Source of the DNA: Zygnema cylindricum
Taxonomy: Eukaryota > Streptophyta > Zygnematophyceae > Zygnematales > Zygnemataceae
Assembly (NCBI GenBank): GCA_037447655.1
Contig: JBBHKE010002557.1
Span: 188,001-202,231 of the forward strand
Length of the DNA stretch: 14,231 nucleotides
Reading direction: 5' to 3'
In this document: positions 1-7,205 of the stretch, piece by piece
How the letters are laid out: each line of letters starts with the position of its first letter
How positions within the stretch are numbered: position 1 is the stretch's first letter
Position numbers and translations under genes: made by a program
The notes under the pieces: model-generated
What the model saw: only the letters and a program-made list of their open reading frames with translations
Databases searched by the model: none
Told to the model about the DNA's origin: nothing

Positions 1-46
1 ATTGGCAAAAATAGAATTTGGAGAAGCTTTACCGGCCATTCCAAAG
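1..46 (+). CDS. Possible 3' end of a coding exon, cut by the window edge
   Basis: Read from base 2, the first 45 bases give 15 open codons, LAKIEFGEALPAIPK. They end exactly at AAG followed by GTGAGT at 47-52, a near-ideal plant/animal 5' splice site. The sequence after it is strongly T-rich, as an intron would be. The other forward frame (IGKNRIWRSFTGHSKG) is also open over this distance, so the frame choice rests on phase-0 splicing and a more protein-like composition. I do not recognise the protein. A run this short can be open by chance; the donor is the main evidence. Confidence 0.3.
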
Positions 47-509
47 GTGAGTTTTTTTTCCTGTTAATTTTGTTTTTTGTGTTTTCAATCCCTTTTTCCT
101 GTCGGTTCTTTTTTCTTTTTAGAGTTTTAGAAATGAATTTGACATTTTATCAAATTTAAAACTAAATTTGAATAGAACAATTCATCCAATCAGAGAGAAT
201 TGCACCAAGATTAGTTATTGGAGACTACATTACCCACCCTCTTTTAGAGTTAGTAACTCTAATTCAAGTAAGGGATTTATGACCCAAAGGAGGCAATCGA
301 GATTGTTATGGGTTTTCTAAGGTTTTTGTAGACAAAACTAGCATCAAATGAATGTTATTCTTTCGTCTTTAAAGAACAAGTTTTAGCCGTGATCGCGGCA
401 AAGGATGCTACAGGGCTTGTGGCGAAATATAGAACTTACTACCATTCTGCACAAGTGAAGCCCAACGAACAACATTCAGCCGGGTATGTAAAGAAGTGAC
501 AACCTCCAT

Positions 510-540
510 AAAGTTTTTCAAAGTACTTTTGAAAAACTTT
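510..540. repeat. Perfect 13-bp inverted repeat with 5-nt loop
   Basis: AAAGTTTTTCAAA at 510-522 is followed by GTACT and then its exact reverse complement at 528-540. The stem is AT-rich but uninterrupted. There is no T-tract or gene end that would make it a terminator, and in a eukaryote such hairpins often mark small transposon ends or replication-slippage products. Function unknown. Confidence 0.7.
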
Positions 541-619
541 ACATATGTTTGCATAAATAATTGTATATATATGCATACAAACATACATTCATGCATAAAC
601 CCAATACGTATATTCATAC

Positions 620-639
620 AAGCATACATATATATGTAT
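620..639. repeat. Perfect 20-bp palindrome in an AT-rich microsatellite
   Basis: GCATACATATATATGTATGC equals its own reverse complement. The flanks (ACAA to the left, ATACTTGT to the right) extend the symmetry imperfectly. It sits in a tract of ATGCATACA-type words and could extrude as a cruciform. Confidence 0.75.
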
Positions 640-689
640 GCATACTTGTATCTATATATATGAATTCCGAACGAAGCACTATAATATTT

Positions 690-1922
690 TGCTTAAATGT
701 AGGTTGAACTTGTAACTGACCTAGAATATTCTGCTGAAATGTGGGCTGAACTTCAAACTGAACTAGAATATTCTGCTGAAATGTGGGTTGGACTTGTACC
801 TAACAAAGAATATACTGTTGAAATGTGGGCTAAACTTGTAACTGACCTAGAATATAATGTTGAAATGTGGGCTGAACTTGTAACTGACCTAGAATATACT
901 GTGGAAATGTGGACTAAACTTGTAAATGACCTAGAATTTTCTGCTGAAATGTGGGTTGAACTTGTAATTGAACTAGAATTTTCTGCTGAAATGTGGGCTA
1001 AACTTGTAATTGAACTAGAGTTTTCTACTGAAATGTGGGCTGAACTTGTAACTATCCTAGAATATACTGTTGAAATGTGGGCTAAACTTGTAACTGACCT
1101 AGAATATAATGTTGAAATGTGGGCTGAACTTGTAACTGACCTAGAATATACTGTGGAAATGTGGACTAAACTTGTAAATGACCTAGAATTTTCTGCTGAA
1201 ATGTGGGTTGAACTTGTAATTGAACTAGAATTTTCTGCTGAAATGTGGGCTAAACTTGTAATTGAACTAGAGTTTTCTACTGAAATGTGGGCTGAACTTG
1301 TAACTATCCTAGAATATACTGTTGAAATGTGGGCTAAACTTGTAACTGACCTAAAATATATTGTTGAAATGTGGCCTGAACTTCTAACTGAACTAGAATA
1401 TTCTGCTAAAATGTGGGCTAAAATGTGGGCTGAACTTGTACCTAACCAAGATTATACTGTTGAAATGTGGGTTGAACATGTAACTAACCTAGAATATTCT
1501 GCTGAAATGTGGGTTGAACTTAAAACTAACCTAGAATATACTGTTGAAATTTGGGCTGGACTTGTAATTGAACTAGAATTTTCTGATAAAATGTGGGCTG
1601 AACTTGTAACTGACCTGTAATGTACTGTTGAAAGGTGGATGGAACTTTTAACTGACCTAAAATATACTGTTGAGATGTGGTCTGTTTTTTTAACTGACCT
1701 AGAATACACTGTTGAAACGTGGGTTGAACTTGTAACTAACCAAGAATATACTGTTGAAATGTGGGCTGGACTTCTAATTGAAGTAGAATATTCTGTTGAA
1801 AAGTTGGCTGAACTTGTAACTGACCTAGAATTTTCTGCTGAAATGTTGGTCGAACTTGTAAAAAAACCATAATATTCTGCTGAAATGTGGACTGAACTTG
1901 TAAGTGAACTAGAATATACTAC
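690..1922 (+). repeat. 42-bp minisatellite, about 29 units, with a long open frame
   Basis: Units of 42 bp run head to tail from a degenerate first unit near 690 to the last near 1922. Because 42 is a multiple of three, one forward frame reads as a 14-residue repeat of the type LEYTVEMWAELVTD. It is open from 703, with ATG at 739, to TAA at 1618-1620, then again to TAA at 1870-1872 in the same register. Unit variants are LEYTVE/LEYSAE/LEFSAE, WAEL/WAKL/WVEL and VTD/VIE/VND. One partial 12-bp unit (MWAK, about 1411-1422) also keeps the frame. Part of the minus strand (1452-1709) is open too. Unit differences are mostly amino-acid changing, and no splice-linked partner exon is visible. I therefore favour a non-coding satellite whose frame survives because exchange removes or adds whole units. 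A double-heptad helical protein is the alternative. Confidence 0.9.
823..1326 (+). repeat. 252-bp higher-order repeat, two tandem copies
   Basis: Six consecutive 42-bp units at 823-1074 recur at 1075-1326 with no difference that I can see by eye. The match runs on about 28 bases into a third copy, which then diverges near 1354. Neighbouring units inside each copy differ at many positions, so the duplication of a six-unit block is recent compared with the origin of the units. The array thus grew by unequal exchange or slippage over six-unit blocks. Confidence 0.85.
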
Positions 1923-1950
1923 ATAACACTAAACCAATTATAACATTCTT

Positions 1951-2196
1951 CAGAAAACCAAGCTAAATATTACTGCGGACACTGAACTGAACACGATTAC
2001 GTATATATTCAAACAAAAACTGAGCTTGTAACTTAACTAGAATAAACTACAGAAAACAAAACCAAATATAACATTCGATAGAAAACCAAGCCAAATATTA
2101 TAGTGGACACTGAACTGAACACGATTATGACAGAAAACCAAGCCAAATATTATAGTGGACACTGAACTGAACACAATTACCTATACATTTAAACAA
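1951..2196. repeat. Three copies of a 52-66 bp repeat beside the 42-bp array
   Basis: A unit beginning CAGAAAACCAAGC and containing GGACACTGAACTGAACAC occurs at 1951-2016, about 2079-2130 and 2131-2196. The second and third are tandem with a 52-bp period; the first and third align over 66 bp with about eight differences. Between the first two lies a fragment resembling the 42-bp unit (GAGCTTGTAACTTAACTAGAA). This block therefore looks like a decayed, rearranged edge of the same array. Confidence 0.75.
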
Positions 2197-2809
2197 ATAT
2201 AGACAAGAACTTTAAACTCCATACTGAAGTTAATACTAATAGGAAATTGAGCTGAAAAATAAACTAGGTACTGAACTGAATTTCGAACAAGTTACTGAAC
2301 TAAAAGTTGAACTTGAACTCGTAACAGAAAAACAATACTTTATCTACCTCTTAGTATTGTAGACTTTTTAACTGTTATTTGTTCTATCTTGGTATCACCA
2401 TTTTGCCTTGTTTATATCCAATATACACTTTTATAATTACAGTCTCGGGCTTGCGTCCTTTTTTCGATAAATTAAAAAATAAGTAGAAGATAGGCATCTT
2501 CAAACAAGGCTACTTTTCACAAAATCAACTAAACTGTTGTACCTAACATAAAAGAGAAAGAGGAGGGGGGAGTAGGGCTGAAGAAGTTGTCATGTTAGAT
2601 AGGAATATACTATTCCAAAAAAACAGTAACCTCTTATTGTAAGTACATACAGAATACAAGACAACATACAGAACAAGAGCACATTCAATTTAATAAAATT
2701 CAGGTTAGACACAGTTATCTTTGCTTGTTCAACTGAATTCGAGGACGCCGGAGTTCATAGTACTGTAGGTGTTTCGGATTTTGAAAGGTTTCCGCCGTGT
2801 TTCCAGTCC
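2197..2809. other. Non-coding interval with decayed repeat words
   Basis: Up to about 2330, words such as CTGAACTGAA and GAACTCGTAACAGAA echo the minisatellite to the left. From 2340 to 2800 the sequence is plain AT-rich DNA with no open frame of note. It has no recognised RNA and no repeat that I can pair with another part of the window. Confidence 0.45.
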
Positions 2810-2999
2810 TTTTGTACTCTGTCGTATAAAACAACGTCCCTTTGGCAGCAAACGTTTTCCAATGGATTTATCGATTTTAATCTAAACGTTTATTTTTCTT
2901 TGTCTTTTTTGTACACGAACCTTTTTGATTTTGTCCACGAACCTTTTTGATTTTGTCCACGTTATCGAACGGATATATATTTGCTTTGTTGATCTGAAT
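2810..2999. repeat. AACGGAT degenerate repeat array, block 1
   Basis: First block of a T-rich repeat whose units share the order AACGTCC, then ACGTTTTCCAACGGAT, then TTTGCTTTGTT, then AAACGTTTATTTTTTC, then TTGTCGTTTT, then AACGTACC/GAACC-TTTTT, then TTTTGTC. Here the GGAT anchors lie near 2865 and 2971. The block ends at the 8-bp duplication ATCTGAAT (2992-2999) bordering the first insertion. No reading frame is conserved between units, so the array is not coding. Confidence 0.7.
2914..2960. repeat. 22-bp perfect tandem duplication
   Basis: A 22-bp word starting CACGAACCTTTTTGATTTTG occupies 2914-2935 and is repeated exactly at 2936-2957, followed by CAC. It is a local slippage duplication inside one AACGGAT unit. 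Confidence 0.9.
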
Positions 3000-3562
3000 C
3001 ATCGTTCAAAAGTAGGCGTTTTTATGGTAGGCCTTTGGTAGGCGCACAAAACTTGGCACAAAACTCGCGTAGAGTAAGCATACTGTATGTGTGTGCGTGT
3101 GCACACTCCTGTACGAACGTACGAATTTGACGTATCATCATAGTACAGCGCACGCCGCCGGACGAATTTTTTTAGCGAACTGACACGGCGTAGGATGACA
3201 TTCTGCGGGAAAAAAACCCGAAAAAAAAAAACGCGGACGTAAGTCCTATCGTAAGTTGTGTTATGGGCTTTTCATGTGATCTTCTTAAATCGCTACTTTG
3301 ATCAAAGACCATCCGATCGTCCAAATCTGACGGTTTAAATAAAAAATACCTCAAAATTCACGGAAAAATAAAAATTTGTCCGAATGTTTTTCAACATTTA
3401 GACATGACATTTAATTCTCTATCGATCGATGTGGAACTCAACCATGTTACTAATATTTTTCATTTTGCGACCAATACAATATGGGTCTTAAGGCCATATT
3501 GTATGTTTTTGCGTACAATAGGCATATTGTATAGGCCTACTTTCACCTATTTTTGAACTATG
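3000..3562. mobile_element. 563-bp non-autonomous hAT-like element with 8-bp target duplication
   Basis: The left end reads CATCGTTCAAAAGTAGG. The reverse complement of the right end reads CATAGTTCAAAAATAGG, two mismatches in 17, and both ends carry TAGGCCT further in. The element is flanked by ATCTGAAT at 2992-2999 and 3563-3570. Removing it with one duplication joins TTTGCTTTGTT, nine bases and TCAAACGTTTATTTTTTCC. That is the spacing seen in the uninterrupted unit at 3872-3908, which acts as an internal empty site. The interior has no transposase-like frame. It holds two hairpins near the right end (ACAATATGG pairing at 3476-3502, and TACAATA pairing about 3514-3531). The 8-bp duplication and C-A-T-n-G terminus fit hAT, though P-type elements also make 8-bp duplications. 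Confidence 0.8.
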
Positions 3563-4058
3563 ATCTGAATTCAAACGTTTATTTTTTCCCTGCCGTTTTT
3601 CGTGCACGCACCTTATTCAGTTATTTATCATTTTTAGTTTCGTCACCTGTTTTTTATTTGCAATGTCGTATGCAACCCACGTTTTCCAACGGATCTATTT
3701 TTGCTTTGTTAACGTTTACTTTTTTGTCGTTTCGATGTCGCTACAATCTTTTGTGTAATCTCAACGTACCTTTTTAGTTTTGTCTTTTTGGTTTCTCCCG
3801 TATGTCCTTTTTTGGTTTTGTCGTTTAATCCAACGTCCCATTGGGGACGTACGTTTTCCAACGGATCGATTTTGCTTTGTTCCTTAACATTCAAACGTTT
3901 ATTTTTTCCTTGTCGTTTTGGCGCTACACTAACTTTTTTTAACTCGTTGGGTTTTTTATCCAGCGTACCTTTTACTGTATTAACGTATCATTATTAACAT
4001 ATCTCAAAAAAATCAACGAACCTTTTTGGTTTCTCCACCTGTCCTTTTCCGTAAATTG
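3563..4058. repeat. AACGGAT degenerate repeat array, block 2
   Basis: The longest continuous stretch of the array, with full anchors near 3680 and 3851 (ACGTTTTCCAACGGATC, about 172 bp apart). It holds AAACGTTTATTTTTTC at 3574 and 3894, and TTTTTGGTTTCTCC at about 3785 and 4023. It is bounded by the target duplications ATCTGAAT on the left and GTAAATTG on the right. Reading frames at 3553-3997 shift between units and show no protein character. Confidence 0.7.
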
Positions 4059-5011
4059 TAGCGTTGTGTATCGGTAAGGATTTGCCGATAACCGATATGG
4101 GCCTTTTTTCGGGTAGCTGATAATCGATATATCGTTACGATATATCGTTATCGGTGTTATCGCCGATAAATAACCAATATTTATCGGTTATTATCTGCGA
4201 TAACACCGATATCGATAACTATCGGCGATATCTTTACGGACCGTACAGATAAATGTACGGCTAGTACACTCAACTGTACGTGTTATTCCTCGGACGCGCC
4301 CTACTCATAACCCCTATCTACTGAGGGGTCTACCAATCAGATCATTGTATTGTACAGTTGTACAAGTACAGAAAGTATAGTAGCCGCCATGAGATCTGTA
4401 CGGTTTTGGTACGGATCCAGTAAAAACGATGTACCTTTCACATCCGACGCCATGGCTTTGTCCCTTTCTTCCTTGGGATCCACTAGGGACCTGCCACGTG
4501 TCAATCTGTCGGCTTTTTCGGCATAAGCTGCCAAAAGAGCCATTCCGAGATGTCGGCGCTCACGCTGGTCGTCTGCTCGTGTTTTCTCATTCCCAGTCGT
4601 CCGTTCGATTCCGGCGGCGCGCAGAATGTTATTTTGCGTCCGTTGTACTTTGTGTCCGCCGTCCTTTTTCTGTTCCATGTTCACCAGTTTGTTGGTACAA
4701 TTCCGTTCTTTGCTGTAAAATTTATTTTCAGTTAACCGGCCAACGTTTATGTGTTGCGCTTCCCGTAATAAATCGCAGTTAAACAGAGACGGAACATGTT
4801 CTTATACGTGGCATGCCATGCTATATAAAGTCAATAATATAAAACAGTATGTTATAAAGTACTATTGTATGCATACTATATTTTTAAGTTATCGCCGATA
4901 TGGAATGTGTTGGTCTCAGACCGATAAAATCGGAACCTTTGACCGTTCGATAACCGATAACTATCGGTATCGGTGTTATCGCGATAAATTTTTTACCGAT
5001 ACACGACACTA
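4059..5011. mobile_element. 953-bp non-autonomous hAT element with 8-bp target duplication
   Basis: The left end is TAGCGTTGTGTATCGGTAA; the reverse complement of the right end is TAGTGTCGTGTATCGGTAA, 17 of 19 identical. Weaker matching continues through CGATAAC/CCGAT words. GTAAATTG flanks it at 4051-4058 and 5012-5019. A T/C-A-G-n-G terminus plus an 8-bp duplication is the hAT hallmark. Subterminal zones (4070-4235 and 4888-5000) are packed with ATCGGT, GTTATCGC and their complements, like the clustered transposase-binding motifs of hAT ends. The core, about 4380-4680, is richer in G+C and has open frames on both strands (4337-4684 minus, 4429-4782 plus). Neither resembles a hAT transposase or its dimerisation domain. 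It could be captured host DNA or spacer. Confidence 0.88.
4149..4212. repeat. Long imperfect hairpin in the hAT subterminal region
   Basis: TATCGGTGTTATCGC at 4149-4163 pairs exactly with GCGATAACACCGATA at 4197-4211, and the stem continues inward through GATAAATAACC/GGTTATTATC to a small AT loop near 4178. Outside it, further ATATCGTTATCG words extend the symmetry to about 4110-4230. The same GGTGTTATCGC word is present at the right end of the element (about 4971-4982). Confidence 0.75.
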
Positions 5012-5453
5012 GTAAATTGTATAATCTAACGTCGTTCTTGCAGCGTACGTTTTACAACGGATATTTTTTTGCTTGTCCGTTGTATGGTTCAGTAAAGTTT
5101 ATTTTTCATTTGTTGTTTCAGTGTCCTTGTACCCTTTATTAATCTCAGTGTACCTTTATAGTTTTGTTTTTCTGTATTCGCCATTTGTTTTATTTGGCTT
5201 TGTCGTGTAATCTAACGCTCCTTTTGCAAGGTACGAATTTCCAACGGATCTACTTTTTCTTTGTCGATTTGTACGTTAACGTCTATTTTTCGTTTGTCGT
5301 TTTAATGTCACTGTACTGTTATGTAAACTCTTTCGTTTTTTATTCAACGTATGCTTTTTGTTTTGTTTTTTTGGTTTCCACATTTGTTTTTTTTTCCTTT
5401 GTCGTGTAATCTAACGTTACTTTTGCAAGGCACGTTTTCGAACGGATCTATTC
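5012..5453. repeat. AACGGAT degenerate repeat array, block 3
   Basis: The array resumes after the hAT element in the register in which it was interrupted (TAATCTAACG, as in TAATCCAACG at 3827). Anchors lie near 5046, 5231 and 5432, about 185-200 bp apart. The two last units are the most alike, sharing GTCGTGTAATCTAACG and TTTTGCAAGG. It ends in ATCTATTC at 5446-5453, the duplication beside the third insertion. Confidence 0.7.
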
Positions 5454-5844
5454 CATAGATGTCCATTTCGTACGGATTTGGACTTTTTTACGAAAACTAC
5501 GTAGTACTCGCGTGTTTCGTAAATTTCGTACGTCTCATATTGTACGGAAATTTTACGGACAATTAAAAAAAATGCTTCATTTGCGCGCGCGTATTTTTTG
5601 TCTTCCACTCCGTCTTCAGAAGGAAGCCGCCGTTGGAGACGCTGTAAATTCAGGCGCTCGCCGCGAGTTCGTTGCACTTTTCAGTTTTTTAAGGTATTGA
5701 ATATTGAAAATTTTTGAAATTTGAAAGTCCAAAAAAAGCACGAATTTTACCTACGAATTTTAAAAGTTTGAAATTGTTTTATGCGCACTCTACGTAGTAT
5801 TCGTTAGTTTACTCCGTGCGTTTTATGCGCATAGGACATCTATG
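5454..5844. mobile_element. 391-bp MITE with 8-bp target duplication
   Basis: The left end CATAGATGTCC is the exact reverse complement of the right end (5834-5844). Further in, ACGAAAACTACGTAG on the left matches ACGAATACTACGTAG on the right when reversed. The inverted repeat is thus about 51-55 bp with a weak middle. ATCTATTC borders it at 5446-5453 and 5845-5852. Joined flanks restore the GATCTATTC...CTCTTTGTCAATTTG order of the intact unit at 5937-5960. The interior has a CpG/GCGCGC-rich patch (5580-5680) and a stretch of AAATTTTTGAAATTTGAAA words, but no transposase frame. The C-A-T-n-G end resembles the 563-bp element, although the rest of the ends differ. Confidence 0.82.
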
Positions 5845-6323
5845 ATCTATTCTCTAATTCTCTTTGTCAATTTGTAATTTAACGTCTATTTTTTTTGTCG
5901 TTTTGGCGCTACTTTTGCAAGGCACGTTTTCGAACCGATCTATTCTCTTTGTCAATTTGTACTTTAACGTCTATTTTTTCTTTGTCGTTTTAGTGTCTTG
6001 GACTGTTTTATGCTGCATTTTTTTACAGCGTATGCTTTTTTCTGACGTATTATTGTAGCGTACTTTATTCTTTTGTCGATCTACACGCAAAACGTTTGCA
6101 TGTCTAATTGTCGTTTTTGTGTTAAAGTACAGTTTCAACGTTTTTTTCTGTCGCTTTGATTGTAACGTCCATGTGTTTCATATGTCGTTTTCACTGTGAC
6201 TCATAGGTCTACCTTACCTTTTACTTTTGTCGTTTTTGCTGTTTGGTTTACACGTTTCCTCTGTCGTTTTCTTCTCAACGTACCACTACAACATATTTTT
6301 GTTTGTCGATTTTTAACGGATTT
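5845..6323. repeat. AACGGAT degenerate repeat array, block 4
   Basis: Two short tandem units share CTCTTTGTCAATTTGTA, TTTAACGTCTATTTTTT and TTGTCGTTTT at about 5860 and 5945, with CGTTTTCGAACCGATCTATTC between them. Beyond 6000 the array decays into scattered TTTTGTCGTTTT, CAACGT and TTTAACGGAT words. The last recognisable anchor is at about 6315-6321, against the polypyrimidine tract. Confidence 0.65.
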
Positions 6324-6396
6324 CCCCTCCTCCCGCTCCTTCCCTTCTCCCTCTCCCTCTCCCCCCTCCCTCTCCCTCTCCCCCTCCCTCTCCCTC
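6323..6396. repeat. Polypyrimidine tract of CCCTCT units, G-quadruplex/H-DNA prone
   Basis: Almost pure C+T on the plus strand, made of CTCCCTCTCCC words with two longer C runs near 6361 and 6380. The minus strand therefore carries many GGG tracts separated by one to three bases, enough for several overlapping G-quadruplex motifs. The mirror symmetry also suits triplex (H-DNA) formation. The overlapping open frames here code only for low-complexity SPSPSL or REREGE strings. Confidence 0.85.
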
Positions 6397-6571
6397 GTTA
6401 GATTATAAATTTTCAAAACAACAGTACGTTCAATCCAATTCCAAGCGCTCCTGCCAGTTGTCCATCCCTTCTCCCACTCCCTCTCCCTCGTTAGAATCCA
6501 ATTTGCAAAACAACGGAATGTTCAACAACGCAATTCCAAGGGCAAACGCCAATTGCTCCCACCTAGGCTAC
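6386..6571. repeat. 93-bp tandem duplication including the end of the pyrimidine tract
   Basis: Starting at CTCCCTCTCCCTCGTTAGA, the block at 6386-6478 recurs at 6479-6571. Both share GTTAGA, AAAACAACRG, a GTTCAA word, AATTCCAAG and a CCAATTG/CCAGTTG word. Copies differ at many scattered sites, so this is old. No function is apparent. Confidence 0.75.
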
Positions 6572-6595
6572 AGAATGAGGAATACAAGTTATTCT

Positions 6596-7205
6596 GCAGA
6601 AAACCACGGCTACTGCTGCTGTGCTGTCAATAGTAGGAGTGGCTAGGTCTGTGGTATTGAGCAATTCTACTCTCACAGCAAAAATTAATCATGGAGTTTC
6701 TGCAATGGCGGGGCCTCGCAGCATAGCCGGTTCCGGATGAAGCTCTATGGCTTCTCAGTTCCGTGGAAAGGCTGTTGTTTCCAAGAAAGAAAGAAAGAAA
6801 GAAGTGGTTTGCGTTTGACACGTTTGCGTGCTTCTGCAACTGCTTCCAAAATTATGACTGAGAAACCAGCTGTGGAATTGGTGAGTTCATTTATTCTGAA
6901 TACCGTAAATATAAATATGATTATGAATATGATTGACTGTAAATAGAATTGATTATACATATAATCGATTGTAAAGATGATTTACTGTTATTATGCTGGT
7001 TAGTCTCAGTTCTCCAGGGTATGTCTCTGCGTAAATTCTTGAGCAGTATCACTGATTAGGTATTTTAGAGAGTATCTTAAGTACATTCTCTGTTTTTGCT
7101 TATTTGAAAAACGAAGAATCTAAAGTACATTATGGATTTAGCTTCTCTGATAAAACGGTTTTTTTGGTGCAGACGAAGGATTTTTCAAACAGCAAGAGTT
7201 GGTTG
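6596..7205 (+). repeat. Duplicated segment, copy 1 (exon 1 plus start of intron)
   Basis: This segment aligns with 9268-9872 almost throughout. Shared landmarks are GCTACTGCTG, GTGGCTAGGTCT, ATGGCGGGGCCTCGCAGCA, GGCTGTTGTTTCCAAGAAA and ATGACTGAGAAACCAGCTGTGGAA. The match continues through the GTGAGTTCATTTATTCTGAATAC intron start, AGTCTCAGTTCTC, GGTATGTCTCTGCGTA and AAGTACATTCTCTGTTTTTGC to GGTGCAGACG. Copies differ by substitutions plus several small indels, and similarity stops about 30 bases past the shared acceptor-like site. Confidence 0.9.
6606..6880 (+). pseudogene. PDH-E1 ALPHA: Broken exon 1 of plastid PDH E1 alpha, copy 1
   Basis: By comparison with copy 2, this is the exon that encodes the transit peptide and the start of the mature protein. 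It is disabled in several ways. The initiator is ACG instead of ATG at 6606-6608. TGA at 6738-6740 replaces the TCA codon of copy 2. An AAGA-microsatellite expansion at about 6781-6801 changes length and frame. The 3' end is well kept: codons for SKIMTEKPAVEL run up to GTGAGT at 6881. Identification as PDH is indirect, resting on the shared MTEKPAVEL end and on the PDH exon 2 fragment downstream at 9144. An ATG at 6737 opens a 69-codon frame over the second half, but I consider it a by-product. Confidence 0.65.

Larger units (their letters stand above)
47..689. other. AT-rich non-coding stretch, intron-like at its start
   Basis: The first 70 bases are T-rich, as in an intron following the donor at 47. 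From about 540 to 660 the sequence is built of alternating purine-pyrimidine words (ATGCATACA, TATATATG). The longest reading frame is a 73-codon minus-strand frame at 408-629. It runs through the AT-repeat words and a hairpin and has no protein character. Apart from the two palindromes listed separately, I see no feature. Confidence 0.5.

Noticed and set aside
4598-4617. GTTCGATTCC word inside the hAT element, resembling a tRNA B box
   Set aside because: The flanking bases do not form a full T-stem (a C-C mismatch in the middle). No A box, anticodon arm or acceptor stem can be folded around it.
6196-6416. Open frames on both strands across the pyrimidine tract
   Set aside because: Low-complexity SPSLSL or EREGERE translations of a CCCTCT tract, with no conserved ends.
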